Shown one piece after another: positions 5,687 through 5,791 of a stretch of 5,791 nucleotides of DNA; the stretch's first letter is position 1, and each line of letters opens with the position of its first letter. The stretch is from JAUWVG01 sp964633715 (GTDB taxonomy: Bacteria > Acidobacteriota > Aminicenantia > Aminicenantales > Aminicenantaceae), in assembly GCA_964633715.1 (NCBI GenBank), contig CAZWHQ010000106.1, forward strand, positions 1 to 5,791. The letters are read 5' to 3'. A model generated the notes under the pieces. It was not told where the DNA came from. It saw only the letters and a list, made by a program, of their open reading frames with translations, and searched no databases. Position numbers and translations under genes: made by a program.

Positions 5687-5791
5687 GAGAACCTTTTGAA
5701 TATTGTTGGTATGGCTGTAATACTTTATATTTCAGTTCACTGCTGTCCTATTAAAAAATGTAAAAGTCTTGTAAGCCATTGAAAATAATAA

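Overview
The window looks like a chromosomal segment of a Gram-negative-type (diderm) bacterium with moderate to low GC. The clearest lineage hint is the large gene: a Hanks-type Ser/Thr kinase joined through one membrane helix to a long WD40 region. This architecture is common in Acidobacteriota, Planctomycetota and several uncultured phyla. A small PD40-repeat secreted protein and a small calycin-like secreted protein are compatible with an Acidobacteriota/Aminicenantes-like source, but that placement is inference and low confidence. No RNA gene, CRISPR array, insertion sequence or replication origin was recognised.

Layout, left to right. Positions 1-60 hold the first codons of a minus-strand gene that runs off the left edge. 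Positions 61-212 are a divergent intergenic stretch with a near-consensus sigma70-type promoter for a secreted five-repeat PD40/TolB-like protein (213-971, plus). A convergent gap of 76 bp follows. Two minus-strand genes come next: a small two-helix membrane protein (1048-1281), probably broken from its true 5' end by a one-base frameshift, and upstream of it a 126-residue secreted protein (1482-1862). They are separated by an intrinsic terminator and an inverted repeat. Each is preceded by a related 64-base promoter/leader block (47 of 64 positions identical without gaps), which suggests two separate but co-regulated transcripts. The 180-bp divergent region 1863-2042 carries promoters in both directions and an 18-bp dyad that overlaps the likely -10 of the kinase gene. 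The kinase gene fills 2043-5333. A convergent minus-strand gene for a three-helix membrane protein lies at 5399-5686, and 5687-5791 contains no gene that I can see.

How the parts may work together: every product except the unknown partial gene is predicted to be membrane-bound or exported, so this reads as an envelope-associated neighbourhood and not a metabolic operon. The kinase would place its catalytic domain in the cytoplasm and about 14 WD40 blades (two seven-bladed propellers) outside the inner membrane, as a sensor or scaffold. No substrate, cognate phosphatase or transcription factor is encoded here. Strand alternation shows that there is no single operon. I did not find a convincing new multi-gene system. 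The most unusual items are the duplicated leader, the frameshifted small membrane protein, and the dyad over the kinase promoter.
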